Made by a program: the position numbers and the translations under genes. Shown here one piece after another: positions 8,221 through 17,317 of a DNA stretch of 64,000 nt. The stretch lies in contig NZ_JAKZFR010000008.1 of the NCBI RefSeq assembly GCF_022808935.1, positions 124,001-188,000 of the forward strand. The letters run 5' to 3'. Within the stretch, counting starts at the first letter, position 1, and every line of letters starts with the position of its first letter. The notes below the pieces were generated by a model. It worked only from the letters and a program-made list of their open reading frames with translations. It had not been told where the DNA came from and made no database searches. Origin of the DNA: Geothrix sp. SG200 (GTDB taxonomy: Bacteria > Acidobacteriota > Holophagae > Holophagales > Holophagaceae).

Positions 8221-8979
8221 GTGGCCAACGAACCCAATCAAGAATCCTACGTCCGCCGCGTTCTGGAGGAGACGCGCGAGTACGAGCGCCGCCTCCGCGA
8301 GGACAACGAGGGGCTGAGGGAGCTCGTCGCCACCCTCGAATGCGAGCGGGTGGCGCTCCAGAAGCGGGTCGAGGAGCTGGAGGCCGGCGCCAACCAGCAG
8401 ATGAGTGAGCTGAGTGCCCTGCGGGAGCGGCTGACCGCCCAGGTGAACGCGAACCAGAAGTCCACCGAGCAGCAGCTGGCCATCGAGCAGCAGAACACCA
8501 ACCTGGCGAACCTCTACGTGGCGAGCTACCGGCTCAACAGCGCCCTGGACCGGGCGGAGCTCGTGGACGCCATCCGGGAGATCGTCATCAACCTGGTGGG
8601 CTGCGAGGAGTTCGCGCTGCTCGAGCCGAACGGTGGCGGCGGATGGCAGGTCTGCGATTCCATGGGGCTGCCCGATGACTTCCTGGCCAGCATGACCCGT
8701 CCCGACGGGGTTCTGGCCGGCCACCTGAAGTCCCGGAAGATGCACGTGACGGATCCGGCGGTCCTCAGCATGGACGAACTGGACGTCTCCAGGCCCTCGG
8801 CCAGCATCGTGATGAGCGTCGGGGACGAAACGGTGGGCGCCGTCGCCATGTACCGCCTGCTGCCCCAGAAGTCCGGGCTCGAGCCCCTCGACCGGGAACT
8901 CTTCGACCTGCTGGCCGCGAACGCAGCCATGGCCCTCTACCGGCTGAAGCTTCAGGAATTCGTGAAGGGCGGGAAGTAG
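8221..8979 (+). CDS. Coiled-coil GAF-domain protein of the chemotaxis operon
   Basis: 252 aa, GTG start. Residues 1-95 are a charged coiled coil, and residues about 100-245 form a GAF-type domain (SYRLNSALDRAELVDAIREIV at its start and a final helix LFDLLAANAAMALYRL). There is no kinase or methyltransferase domain. GAF domains bind small ligands or mediate dimerisation, so this may be a cytoplasmic sensor or adaptor feeding the adjacent Che proteins. It sits between the CheY-like gene and cheD in the same direction, and is not a standard Che component. Confidence 0.75.
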   Translation: MANEPNQESYVRRVLEETREYERRLREDNEGLRELVATLECERVALQKRVEELEAGANQQMSELSALRERLTAQVNANQKSTEQQLAIEQQNTNLANLYVASYRLNSALDRAELVDAIREIVINLVGCEEFALLEPNGGGGWQVCDSMGLPDDFLASMTRPDGVLAGHLKSRKMHVTDPAVLSMDELDVSRPSASIVMSVGDETVGAVAMYRLLPQKSGLEPLDRELFDLLAANAAMALYRLKLQEFVKGGK

Positions 8980-9014
8980 CCACCCGCCGGCGCTTGACCG
9001 CACCAAGGAGACCC

Positions 9015-9515
9015 ATGCCCCACTTGCCCGCCCCTGGCTGGATCCCGGCTGATGCCGCCAGCGGTGGTGTATCGGTCTACCTGCATCCCGGGCACCTGCA
9101 CGTGTCCCTCGTGCCCTGCACCATGACCACGATCCTGGGTTCCTGCGTGGCGGTCTGCCTCTGGGACCCCGTCTCGCGGGTCGGAGGCATGAACCACTTC
9201 CTGCTCGCCCATCATCCAGCGGGAGAGCCCGATTCCGCGCGCTACGGCGACTCGGCCACGGACCTGCTGATCAGCGCCGCGGCCCGGGCGGGCGGGTCCC
9301 TCGGGCGCCTCCAGGCCAAACTCTTCGGCGGGGCCTGCGTGCTGGGATCGGCGGCCCCCGGCGCCAACCACCTCGGGCTCAAGAACGTGCAGGTGGCCCG
9401 GGAACGGCTCGCTGCCCACGGCATTCGCGTGGTGAGCGAGGACGTGGAGGGCGCCCGCGGCCGGAAGATCCACTTCCAGACCCTGGATGGCGCGGTGTTG
9501 GTGAGGACGCTCTAG
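9015..9515 (+). CDS. cheD: CheD chemoreceptor glutamine deamidase
   Basis: 166 aa. CheD deamidates specific glutamines of chemoreceptors and tunes their signalling. The catalytic residues are present with the same spacing as in Thermotoga CheD: Thr38, Cys44 (in TTILGSCVAVCLWD) and His61 (in GGMNHFLL). FGGACVLG and GRKIHFQT near the C terminus are also typical. I chose ATG 9015 because AAGGAG lies just upstream; an in-frame TTG at 8994 would add seven unremarkable residues. No CheC is visible in the window. Confidence 0.92.
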   Translation: MPHLPAPGWIPADAASGGVSVYLHPGHLHVSLVPCTMTTILGSCVAVCLWDPVSRVGGMNHFLLAHHPAGEPDSARYGDSATDLLISAAARAGGSLGRLQAKLFGGACVLGSAAPGANHLGLKNVQVARERLAAHGIRVVSEDVEGARGRKIHFQTLDGAVLVRTL

Positions 9516-9523
9516 GAGGCCGC

Positions 9524-11149
9524 ATGGACATCGATCTCAATGCCATCCGTGCGACGTTCTTCGCCGAGACCGGCGAACACCTGAACGAGTTCGAGGGGGC
9601 TCTGATCGAGTTGGAGCGTCAGCCCGGGGACAAGGCCCTGGCCAAGACCATCTTCCGGATCGCGCACACCATCAAGGGGGACGCCTCCATGGTGGGCTAC
9701 ACCGCCATGACGGAATTCGCCCATGGGCTGGAGAGCCTGCTGGAGAAGATCTCCGGGGGGGTGCAGCCCTTCACGCCCGCCCTGGCCACCATTCTCCTGC
9801 GCTCGGTGGACGCCCTTCGGGCCCTGGCGGGAGCCGAGGATCCGAGCCTGATGCCGGCCGGCATCCGGGAACTCCTGAACGAACTGGAAGGCGCTTCGCA
9901 GGGGGGCGGAACGCCGCAGCAGGAGCCCCAGGCCGGAGCCGAGCGGCGATCCCGGGCCCGCGACACGGCCAAGACCCTCCGGGTGAAGGTGGCCAAGCTG
10001 GACCGGATGCTGGACCTGGTCGGGGAGCTGGCCATCAGCCGCGGCCGCCTGGACACCCAGATCGCCACGCTCGCCGGCGCCAGGGCTTCCGCCATCCAGG
10101 ACGCCCACCGTGACATGGACCGCCTCTTCATCGAGCTCCAGGAGCATGTGATGCAGGCCCGGCTCGTGCCGGTCGGCACCCTCTTCCAGGGGTACACGCG
10201 GGCGGTCAGGGACCTGGCTCTGCACACGGGCAAGGAGATCGACCTCGCCATCGAGGGAAGCGATGTGGAAGTGGACAACGCTGTGGTCGAGCAGCTGCGG
10301 GAGCCCCTCATCCACCTCCTCAGGAACGCCATCGACCACGGCATCGAGAACGGGGTGGAACGGCGCGCCGCGGGCAAGTCCCCCTGCGGGCACGTGAACC
10401 TGAGGGCCCGGCACGAGTCGGCTTTCGTGATCATCGAAGTCGCCGACGACGGCGGCGGGATGGCGCGGGAGAAGCTGTTGGCGCAGGCCCGGAAGTGGGG
10501 CGGCGTGGAAGACGTCGACCGGCTCAGCGACGCCGACCTCCAGGCCCTGATCTTCGAGCCTGGGTTCTCCACGGCCACCCGGGTGACGGACCTCTCCGGC
10601 CGGGGCATCGGCATGGACATCGTGCGGCGCGCCGTGGAGCGGCTGCGGGGGACCATCTCGGTGAAGAGCCTTCCGGGCCAGGGCACCACGTTCACGCTCC
10701 GGTTCCCGCTGACGCTCGCCATCATCGAGGGGTTCGGGGTCACCGCCGGGGATGAGTCCTACGTCATCCCGCTGGATGCGGTGGTCGAATGCGTCGACCT
10801 CCCCGCCGAGCAGCGCAGCGAGGTGGAAGGTTCCGGCGTGCTCAGCCTGAGGGGCGAACCGCTGCCCTACCTGGGCCTCCAGGAGCTCTTCCGCTTCGGG
10901 ACGGGCGGCGAGGGCCGCCGGAAGATCGTCGTGGTCCACCATGGCGAGGGCCGCGCGGGGATCGCCGTGGACGACCTCCAGGGCGAGTGCCAGGCGGTGA
11001 TCAAGCCGCTGGGCAACCTGTTCAAGCAGACCATCGGCATCTCGGGCTCCACCATACTGGGCAGCGGCCGGGTCGCCATGATCCTCGACGTCCCGGCCCT
11101 CCTGCGCGAGGCGGTGGCCCGCACCGCAGCCCGCGGCGAGGCGCCCTGA
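9524..11149 (+). CDS. cheA: Chemotaxis histidine kinase CheA
   Basis: 541 aa. The P1 HPt domain carries the phospho-histidine His48 in RIAHTIKGDASMVG. After a short linker come the dimerisation domain (KTLRVKVAKLDRMLDLVGEL), the ATPase domain (HLLRNAIDHGIE, DDGGGM, GRGIGMDIV) and the C-terminal CheW-like domain. There is no recognisable P2 response-regulator docking domain, so the protein is shorter than E. coli CheA (654 aa). It phosphorylates the CheY-like protein and CheB. It begins 9 nt after cheD. Confidence 0.95.
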   Translation: MDIDLNAIRATFFAETGEHLNEFEGALIELERQPGDKALAKTIFRIAHTIKGDASMVGYTAMTEFAHGLESLLEKISGGVQPFTPALATILLRSVDALRALAGAEDPSLMPAGIRELLNELEGASQGGGTPQQEPQAGAERRSRARDTAKTLRVKVAKLDRMLDLVGELAISRGRLDTQIATLAGARASAIQDAHRDMDRLFIELQEHVMQARLVPVGTLFQGYTRAVRDLALHTGKEIDLAIEGSDVEVDNAVVEQLREPLIHLLRNAIDHGIENGVERRAAGKSPCGHVNLRARHESAFVIIEVADDGGGMAREKLLAQARKWGGVEDVDRLSDADLQALIFEPGFSTATRVTDLSGRGIGMDIVRRAVERLRGTISVKSLPGQGTTFTLRFPLTLAIIEGFGVTAGDESYVIPLDAVVECVDLPAEQRSEVEGSGVLSLRGEPLPYLGLQELFRFGTGGEGRRKIVVVHHGEGRAGIAVDDLQGECQAVIKPLGNLFKQTIGISGSTILGSGRVAMILDVPALLREAVARTAARGEAP

Positions 11150-11230
11150 GCCGGCTCCGGCCGGAAGTCCCCCCATTTCCGCTTCAGACCCTGACCGTTT
11201 CATCCGTTTGTTAAGTAGAAAGGAGTCCCC

Positions 11231-12871
11231 ATGTTCTCGATCCGAGACCTGAAGATCAGGACGAAGCTGTTCCTGGCGTTCGGGATCATCGCCGCCCTCC
11301 TCGTGGCCGTGGCCCTGGTGGGCAACAACGCCGTCGACCAGCTCAGCCGGGAAGCCAACAACATCCTGAGCCACGAGTACGTCCTCGCCGAGGCCTTCAC
11401 GAACATCGGCACCGATACCCTCAACCTCCGCCGCTACGAGAAGGATGTGTTCCTCAACTTCGAGGACGCGGCCAAGCGGGAGGGCTATGTCCGGAAGTGG
11501 AAGGAGACCCACGCCTCCCTGGTCGAGAACCTCGATCAGATCGAGAAGCGGCTCGAGACCAGCGAGGACAAGGATGCCGTCCGGGCGATCCGCCTGGACC
11601 TCGGCACCTACAGCACGGAGTTCGAACGAGTCCTCCCCCAGATCGACATGGGCCTGTTCAAGACCTCGCAGGAGCTGAACAAGGCGGAGGATCCCTTCAA
11701 GGACGCCGTCCATCGCCTCGAGGCCACCGCGGAAAAGGCCATGGTCAGGCACGAGAAGGAGATGACCGCGAAGGCCCAGCAGATGCAGGGCTTCTCCCAG
11801 ACCGTGCTCCGGATGGTCATGGTGGTCACGATCGCCTCGGTGGTCGCGGCGCTGGTGGTGGCGTGGCGGATCTCCCGGGGCATCTCCGTGCCCCTGCTCC
11901 GGGTGGCCGAGGGCATGCGGAAGATGGCCGACGGCGACCTGAGGGACAAGGTCGATGTGTCGGGCAAGGACGAGCTGGCCGAGATGGGCGCCGCGTTCAA
12001 CCGCATGGTGGAGAACCTGTCCCAGACCATCGGGGAGGTGAGGACGGGCGCCAACGCGCTGGCCTCGGCGGCCCAGCAGGTGTCCTCCACCTCGCAGGGG
12101 CTCTCCCAGGGGACCAGCGAGCAGGCCTCTTCCGTGGAGGAGACCACCGCCAGCCTGGAGGAGCTGAGCAGCTCCATCGAGCAGAACGCCGACAACAGCC
12201 GCCAGACCGAGCAGATGGCCATGCAGAGCGCCCGGGACGCGGACGAGAGCGGCCAGAGTGTGGAAAAGACCGTCGAGGCCATGAAGATGATCGCCGAGCG
12301 CATCTCGATCATCGAGGAGATCGCCTACCAGACCAACCTGCTGGCCCTGAACGCGGCCATCGAGGCGGCGCGGGCCGGCGAGCACGGCCGGGGCTTCGCC
12401 GTGGTGGCCACCGAGGTCCGCAAGCTGGCGGAGCGGAGCCAGGGCGCGGCCAAGGAGATCAACGAAGTGGCTGGTGGCAGCGTGGGGGTGGCCATAAAGT
12501 CGGGCGAGCAGCTCAAGGAGCTCGTCCCCGCCATCCGCAAGACCGCCGAGCTGGTCCAGGAGGTCGCGGCCACATCGCGCGAGCAGGCCAGCGGCGTGAA
12601 GCAGATGAACAAGGCCATGACCCAGGTGGACCAGGTCACCCAGCGGAACGCCTCGGCGGCGGAGGAGCTCTCCTCCACGGCGGAGGAGCTCGCCTCCCAG
12701 GCGGAGGCCCTCCAGCAGCTGGTGGCCTTCTTCAAGGTGACGGGGGACGAGGCGGTTGCACGGCATGCCCCCGCCGTCCCCTTCATGCGTCCGGAACCCG
12801 CCCCGCTGGCGGGCAGGGCCATGAAGCCCGCGGTCGGCCTCGGCCAAGACCAGCACTTCAAGCGGTTCTGA
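11231..12871 (+). CDS. Methyl-accepting chemotaxis protein
   Basis: 546 aa. TM1 lies at about residues 13-33. A helical-bundle sensor domain (4HB/HBM type, containing [11 protein letters not shown]) follows to about 190, then TM2 ([18 protein letters not shown]), a HAMP domain, and a cytoplasmic signalling hairpin with the conserved tip [20 protein letters not shown]. The C-terminal tail is Pro/Ala-rich and lacks the NWETF-type CheR tether. The ligand is unknown. It is the only receptor in the cluster and the likely substrate of the neighbouring CheR, CheB and CheD. AAAGGAG precedes the ATG. Confidence 0.94.
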   Translation: MFSIRDLKIRTKLFLAFGIIAALLVAVALVGNNAVDQLSREANNILSHEYVLAEAFTNIGTDTLNLRRYEKDVFLNFEDAAKREGYVRKWKETHASLVENLDQIEKRLETSEDKDAVRAIRLDLGTYSTEFERVLPQIDMGLFKTSQELNKAEDPFKDAVHRLEATAEKAMVRHEKEMTAKAQQMQGFSQTVLRMVMVVTIASVVAALVVAWRISRGISVPLLRVAEGMRKMADGDLRDKVDVSGKDELAEMGAAFNRMVENLSQTIGEVRTGANALASAAQQVSSTSQGLSQGTSEQASSVEETTASLEELSSSIEQNADNSRQTEQMAMQSARDADESGQSVEKTVEAMKMIAERISIIEEIAYQTNLLALNAAIEAARAGEHGRGFAVVATEVRKLAERSQGAAKEINEVAGGSVGVAIKSGEQLKELVPAIRKTAELVQEVAATSREQASGVKQMNKAMTQVDQVTQRNASAAEELSSTAEELASQAEALQQLVAFFKVTGDEAVARHAPAVPFMRPEPAPLAGRAMKPAVGLGQDQHFKRF

Positions 12872-12882
12872 GGGAGGCGGCG

Positions 12883-13428
12883 ATGGACACGAGCGTTCTG
12901 GCCGACCTGGCCAACCACGACCAAAGCCAGTACCTGTCGTTCTTCATCGCGGACGAGGAGTTCGCGGTGAGGATTTTGAAGGCCCGGGAGATTCTGGAGT
13001 ACGGGACGGTCACCAAGGTGCCCGGGGCCCCTCCGACGGTGCGCGGGGTGATCAACCTGCGCGGCGCGGTGGTGCCCGTGGTGGACCTGGCGCTGAAGTT
13101 CGGGCTTCCTGAGCGGGAAGTCACGAAGCGGACCTGTGTCGTGATCGTCGAAGTGGGCGCGGGCGAGGACAAGACGACCATGGGGGTGATCGTGGATTCG
13201 ATCAGCCAGGTGGTCGACCTTCCGGAGGAGCAGATCGAGCCTGCGCCGGACTTCGGGACCAAGGTCAAGCTGGAGTACCTGCTCGGGATGGGGCGCTCCG
13301 GCAAGAAGTTCGTGATGGTCCTGGACATCGACAAGGCCCTCTCCCCGTCCGAGCTCTCTTCGGTCGCCGCCATCGCCGGGCAGGCCGCGGAGGCGCCGCA
13401 GGGCGCGGAACCCGGGTCGGGCGACTGA
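12883..13428 (+). CDS. cheW: CheW adaptor
   Basis: 181 aa, a single CheW-like SH3 domain coupling receptors to CheA: YLSFFIADEEFAVRILKAREI, GVINLRGAVVPVVDLALKFG and MGVIVDSISQVVDL are the characteristic strands. An Ala/Gly/Glu-rich tail follows. GGGAGG lies upstream of ATG 12883, 11 nt after the receptor stop. Confidence 0.93.
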   Translation: MDTSVLADLANHDQSQYLSFFIADEEFAVRILKAREILEYGTVTKVPGAPPTVRGVINLRGAVVPVVDLALKFGLPEREVTKRTCVVIVEVGAGEDKTTMGVIVDSISQVVDLPEEQIEPAPDFGTKVKLEYLLGMGRSGKKFVMVLDIDKALSPSELSSVAAIAGQAAEAPQGAEPGSGD

Positions 13429-13444
13429 AAGGCCACCCTCAGCT

Positions 13445-14362
13445 ATGGACCGACCGCGGCGTCCCGCCTCCCCCGCGTCTGAGGCCGTGGGGGACTACGC
13501 GATCCGGAAGGAGGAGTTCCGGGCCTTCCAGGACCTGATCCACCGGGAATCCGGGATCTTCCTCGCGGACCACAAGCTGGCCCTCCTGGGGGGCCGCCTC
13601 CACGCGCGGCTTCGCGCCCTGGGCCTGACGAGCTACGGGGAGTACTTCCAGGCCGTCCAGAAGGACGAGGCCGAGCGCATCGAGATGCTCGACCGGATCT
13701 CGACCAACGAGACCCACTTCTTCCGGGAGCCCCACCAGTTCGAATTCCTGAAGACCCAGGTGCTGCCCAGGTGGGTGGAGGATGCGCGGGCCGGAAGGCG
13801 GTCCAAGTCCATCCGGGTCTGGAGCGCCGCCTGCTCGACGGGAGAGGAGCCCTACTCCATCGCCATGCTCCTGCTGGACCAGCTGCCGTCGGCGGAGGGC
13901 TGGTCCATCGAGATCCTGGGCACCGACATCTCCACCCGGGTGCTGCAGAAGGCCAAGGATGCGCTGTGGCGCATCGAGAAGGCCGAAGAGATCCCCACGC
14001 CCTACCTCAAGGCCTTCATGCTCGAAGGGACGGGCCCCGAAAAAGGCAAAATGAAGGCCGGGCCCGAGATCCGATCGCTGGTGTCCTTCTCCCGGATGAA
14101 CCTGAACAGCCGGCCCTACCCCGTGCCTGGCGGGTTCGACATCATCTTCTGCCGGAATGTCCTGATCTACTTCAACACGGCCACCAAGGCGGGGGTGGTG
14201 GAGGAGCTGCTGGCGCATCTGGCGCCGAGCGGCCTGCTGCTCCTGGGTCACGCCGAAAGCCTCCACGGCCTCACCGAACAGGCGCGCAGCGTGGGACCCA
14301 CCATCTACGCGCCGCTCCAGTCCACCTACTTCAGCGGGCAGAAGCTGCCACGGCTGCGCTGA
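13445..14362 (+). CDS. cheR: CheR protein-glutamate methyltransferase
   Basis: 305 aa. An N-terminal helical domain is followed by the SAM-dependent methyltransferase fold: ISTNETHFFRE, the SAM-binding stretch SAACSTGEEPYSIAMLL, the acidic LGTDIS, and FDIIFCRNVLIYF. It methylates receptor glutamates for adaptation, opposing the CheB encoded just downstream. Confidence 0.94.
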   Translation: MDRPRRPASPASEAVGDYAIRKEEFRAFQDLIHRESGIFLADHKLALLGGRLHARLRALGLTSYGEYFQAVQKDEAERIEMLDRISTNETHFFREPHQFEFLKTQVLPRWVEDARAGRRSKSIRVWSAACSTGEEPYSIAMLLLDQLPSAEGWSIEILGTDISTRVLQKAKDALWRIEKAEEIPTPYLKAFMLEGTGPEKGKMKAGPEIRSLVSFSRMNLNSRPYPVPGGFDIIFCRNVLIYFNTATKAGVVEELLAHLAPSGLLLLGHAESLHGLTEQARSVGPTIYAPLQSTYFSGQKLPRLR

Positions 14363-14486
14363 CCGTGATTTCAAGGGCCGGGTCCGGCCGCCGATAAGAT
14401 CCCTGACGTACGTATTCTCTTGTCTCGCGGCATCGGGCCACGTACTTCTTTAGCCAGGCCAGGACCACGCAGGCAGGTGGAGCGCG

Positions 14487-15566
14487 ATGCCAGAACTCCA
14501 GCGGAACCCCGGACAGCCCCCGATCCAGGTCCTGGTCGTGGACGATTCGGCCGTGGTCCGGCAGGCGCTTACGGCCGTCCTGGGCCAGGAGCGGGACATG
14601 CGGGTGGTGACCGCGCAGGATCCCATCTTCGCCCTCCAGAAGATGCAGACGCTGAGACCGGACGTCATCGTCCTGGACCTCGAGATGCCCCGCATGGACG
14701 GCATCACCTTCCTGCGCCGGCTGATGAAGGACGATCCCCTGCCCGTGGTGATCTGCTCGAGCCTCGCCGCGCGGGGAGCGGAAGCGGCCATGCTGGCCCT
14801 CGAGGAAGGGGCCCTCTCGGTCATCACCAAGCCCCAGCTCGGGGTCCGGGACTTCCTGCACGAGTCGGCCATGCAGATCATCGACACGGTGCGCGCCGCC
14901 GCCCACTCCCGCCTGCGCCGGAGGCGGGCCGCGCCCCTTCACCGGCCCCCCATCGAAACCGGCGCGCCGGTGCTGGGGACCACCACGGACCAAGTGGTGG
15001 TGGTGGGGGCGTCCACGGGGGGAACGGAGGCGCTCCGGGAGCTGCTGTCGGCCATGCCAGTGGATTGCGCGGGCATCGTGGTCGTCCAGCACATGCCAGA
15101 GCTGTTCACCGCGGCCTTCGCCAAGCGGCTCAACGAGGTCTGCCGGATCGAGGTGAAGGAGGCCGAGGACGGGGACGGGATCCTCGTGGGACGCGCCCTG
15201 ATCGCGCCTGGGAACCGCCACACGGAGGTGGCGCGGTCGGGCGGCCGCTACGTGGTCCGCGTGAGCGACGGGCCCCTGGTCTCCCGCCACCGCCCGAGCG
15301 TGGACGTCCTGTTCCACTCCGCCGCCCGCGCCGCCGGGTCCAACGGGGTGGGCGTGATCATGACGGGGATGGGGGATGACGGCGCCAATGGCATGCTGGA
15401 GATGAGGCGGGCCGGCGCCTACAACCTGGCCCAGGACGAAGCCTCCTGCGTGGTGTACGGCATGCCCAAGGAGGCGGTGGAGCGGGGCGGAGTGGATGCC
15501 GTGGTGCCGCTCCAGGCGCTGCCGAAGGCCATCCTCGACGCCGTGCGGCGGGGGCGGCGGGGCTGA
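14487..15566 (+). CDS. cheB: CheB methylesterase with receiver domain
   Basis: 359 aa. The N-terminal receiver has phospho-acceptor Asp64 in VIVLDLEMPRMDG. The C-terminal methylesterase has the catalytic Ser in VVGASTGGTEAL, His in VVVQHMPE and Asp in TGMGDDGANG. It demethylates and deamidates receptors after phosphorylation by CheA. The 124 nt after cheR show no clear promoter, so it is probably in the same operon and is its last gene, facing an oppositely oriented signalling gene. Confidence 0.95.
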   Translation: MPELQRNPGQPPIQVLVVDDSAVVRQALTAVLGQERDMRVVTAQDPIFALQKMQTLRPDVIVLDLEMPRMDGITFLRRLMKDDPLPVVICSSLAARGAEAAMLALEEGALSVITKPQLGVRDFLHESAMQIIDTVRAAAHSRLRRRRAAPLHRPPIETGAPVLGTTTDQVVVVGASTGGTEALRELLSAMPVDCAGIVVVQHMPELFTAAFAKRLNEVCRIEVKEAEDGDGILVGRALIAPGNRHTEVARSGGRYVVRVSDGPLVSRHRPSVDVLFHSAARAAGSNGVGVIMTGMGDDGANGMLEMRRAGAYNLAQDEASCVVYGMPKEAVERGGVDAVVPLQALPKAILDAVRRGRRG

Positions 15567-15582
15567 TACGCCCCTTCGGCCC

Positions 15583-17193
15583 CTATTCAGCTTTGATGCG
15601 CACCGAGAAGGAATACATCTTCGAGTTGGAGTACCGCGTGACCACGCGGAAGTTCCGCAGCAGGTACCAGCACCGGGCCTTCACGTTGCCGTCCGGGGTG
15701 GAGGACCAGAGGTTGGATTCGTCGTCCGGATTCAGGAAGTCGCCGTACGGGTTCCGGTGACCCACGAAGGGGATCTGGAGGATGGCCTGGCCGTTCGCCA
15801 GGCGGCTGTTGTCGCTCAGCCCCGGGATGGCTTCGAAGATCGTGCCCCACTCGTCGTCCGAGGGGATGCGGGATCCGAACAGCTTCATGGCGGCGTGCCA
15901 GGTGAACAGGATGTTCCCGTTGAACTCGTAGATGCCCTCGCGGTGGTCCGGAGCGGCGGCTTCGTTGTGGCGCCGGAGCCTGATGCCCCCCACCTCGACG
16001 GAATCCGGGTGGACGGTGATGGCATGGACCTTGGCCAGCTCTTCCGGGGTGCTGGCGTAGCGCTCCTCCAGCTCCTGGAGGAACTGGACCACGGGGTCGT
16101 CCGCCGGGGCGGTGTGGCGCGCGGGAGAGGGCGCCGAGGCGGGCCTGTCCGGCTGGAGGCGGACGGTCCCCAGCAGGAGGTCCGCCTCCTGCTGGAAAGT
16201 GGACAGGGGCACCTGGATGCCCGCCTCGATCAGCTTGGCGGCCCGGGCGATGCGTTCGGTCAGCACGCCGTGGATCAGGAGCGCCTCCTCGTGGAGGCGA
16301 AGGATCTCCGGGGTGTCCAGGGGGGGCGGAGGGCTGGGGGCCGGGTGGAACAGGAGCTGGGCGCCTGCGGGGGTCAGCTCCCTCTCCCTGGATGGCTCGA
16401 CGCTGGGGTGCGTGTCTTCGTGGAGCAGCTCTGGCGGGAAGGTCCTGGGGGGCGGTTGGATGACGGGGGGGATCCGGCCGGAAGTCAGGGAAGGGGCCGA
16501 GCCCTCGACCGGCGAGCGCAGGGCCTCATCCCGCAGCCTCAGGCCCTCCAGGAGCACCATGGCCGTGCTCTCCCGGATGGAGTGCATGGGAGCCTCGATG
16601 CCCTCCTGCATGTCGAAGTTGCCGCCCTTCCAGGCGATGAGGTCGTAGACCGCCTGGGCCCCCGTGATCTGGTCCCGGACCGCGTGGACCACCTGGCCGT
16701 CCTTGAGCCAGACGCGGCCCGTCTGCCGGCCCAGCCGCACGGTCAGGCAGCCCGTGTTCCGGGTGGCGGAGTACAGCTGGACGAGGTCCACGAACCCCAG
16801 GCTCAGGGAACCGGTGAAGCCGCCCTGGTTGGACTGGATGGCGAGGTCGACCTCTTCGATGAGGGCCTTGGGGGCGAACGGCTTCTCGACGAAGCCGAAG
16901 GCGCCCCGCTGATCGATCTCCTTGCGCATCTGGGGGCTGCCGAAGGCCGTGATGAAGATGATGGAGAGGTCCGGCTGGATCTTCTGGGCCTGGATCATCA
17001 GGTCGATGCCGTTCACCACGGGCATCTGGAAATCGGTGATCAGGACATCGACCTTCTCCCGATGGAGGAGGGACAGGGCCTCCATCGGGTTGGAGCAGAT
17101 CTTGAAATCCACGGTCGGGCGCTCGCGCGCGAAGTGCTGAGACACCGACCAGAGGAGATCCTCTTCGTCATCCACCATCAGGACACTGGCCAT
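15583..17193 (-). CDS. Response regulator with PATAN (DUF4388) domain and lectin-fold-like C terminus
   Basis: 536 aa from the chosen ATG. Residues 1-125 form a receiver with Asp54 (LITDFQMPVVNG) and Lys in FVEKPF. Residues about 130-225 look like a DUF4388/PATAN domain (GFTGSLSLGFVDLVQLYSAT and GRVWLKDGQVVHA). A Pro-rich linker and a helical stretch lead to a C-terminal module of about 110 residues, with RIPSDDEWGTIFEAIPGL and NLWSSTPDGN and ending in FSVRIKAE, resembling the 'Fibrobacter major paralogous' / formylglycine-enzyme-like C-type lectin fold. A second ATG at 17232 would add 13 residues before the receiver. It is an unusual combination; the output is unknown. It shares orientation with the upstream NtrC-type gene. 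Confidence 0.75.
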   Translation of the reverse strand: MASVLMVDDEEDLLWSVSQHFARERPTVDFKICSNPMEALSLLHREKVDVLITDFQMPVVNGIDLMIQAQKIQPDLSIIFITAFGSPQMRKEIDQRGAFGFVEKPFAPKALIEEVDLAIQSNQGGFTGSLSLGFVDLVQLYSATRNTGCLTVRLGRQTGRVWLKDGQVVHAVRDQITGAQAVYDLIAWKGGNFDMQEGIEAPMHSIRESTAMVLLEGLRLRDEALRSPVEGSAPSLTSGRIPPVIQPPPRTFPPELLHEDTHPSVEPSRERELTPAGAQLLFHPAPSPPPPLDTPEILRLHEEALLIHGVLTERIARAAKLIEAGIQVPLSTFQQEADLLLGTVRLQPDRPASAPSPARHTAPADDPVVQFLQELEERYASTPEELAKVHAITVHPDSVEVGGIRLRRHNEAAAPDHREGIYEFNGNILFTWHAAMKLFGSRIPSDDEWGTIFEAIPGLSDNSRLANGQAILQIPFVGHRNPYGDFLNPDDESNLWSSTPDGNVKARCWYLLRNFRVVTRYSNSKMYSFSVRIKAE

Positions 17194-17317
17194 GGTCGAA
17201 TGGAATGCAACGGGGACGCCAAGTGTTTGCATGCTGCTAATCGAATATATAATTTGGCTTAATGGTTGGATAGGTCGGGCCTGGGACGGCGATCCGGATC
17301 ATTTATTAACCAGGTGA

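Noticed and set aside
9512-12856. Very long open frame on the minus strand opposite cheA and the chemoreceptor
   Set aside because: It is opposite two unmistakable genes and its translation is His/Leu/Gly-rich without any domain. High GC gives long antisense frames.
15583-17193. Diversity-generating retroelement target, because of the lectin-like C terminus
   Set aside because: No reverse transcriptase, no template repeat and no adenine-rich variable region occur in the window.
15496-17262. 588-residue plus-strand frame opposite the receiver-PATAN gene
   Set aside because: The opposite strand has a clear domain architecture; this frame has none and its composition is typical of a GC shadow.
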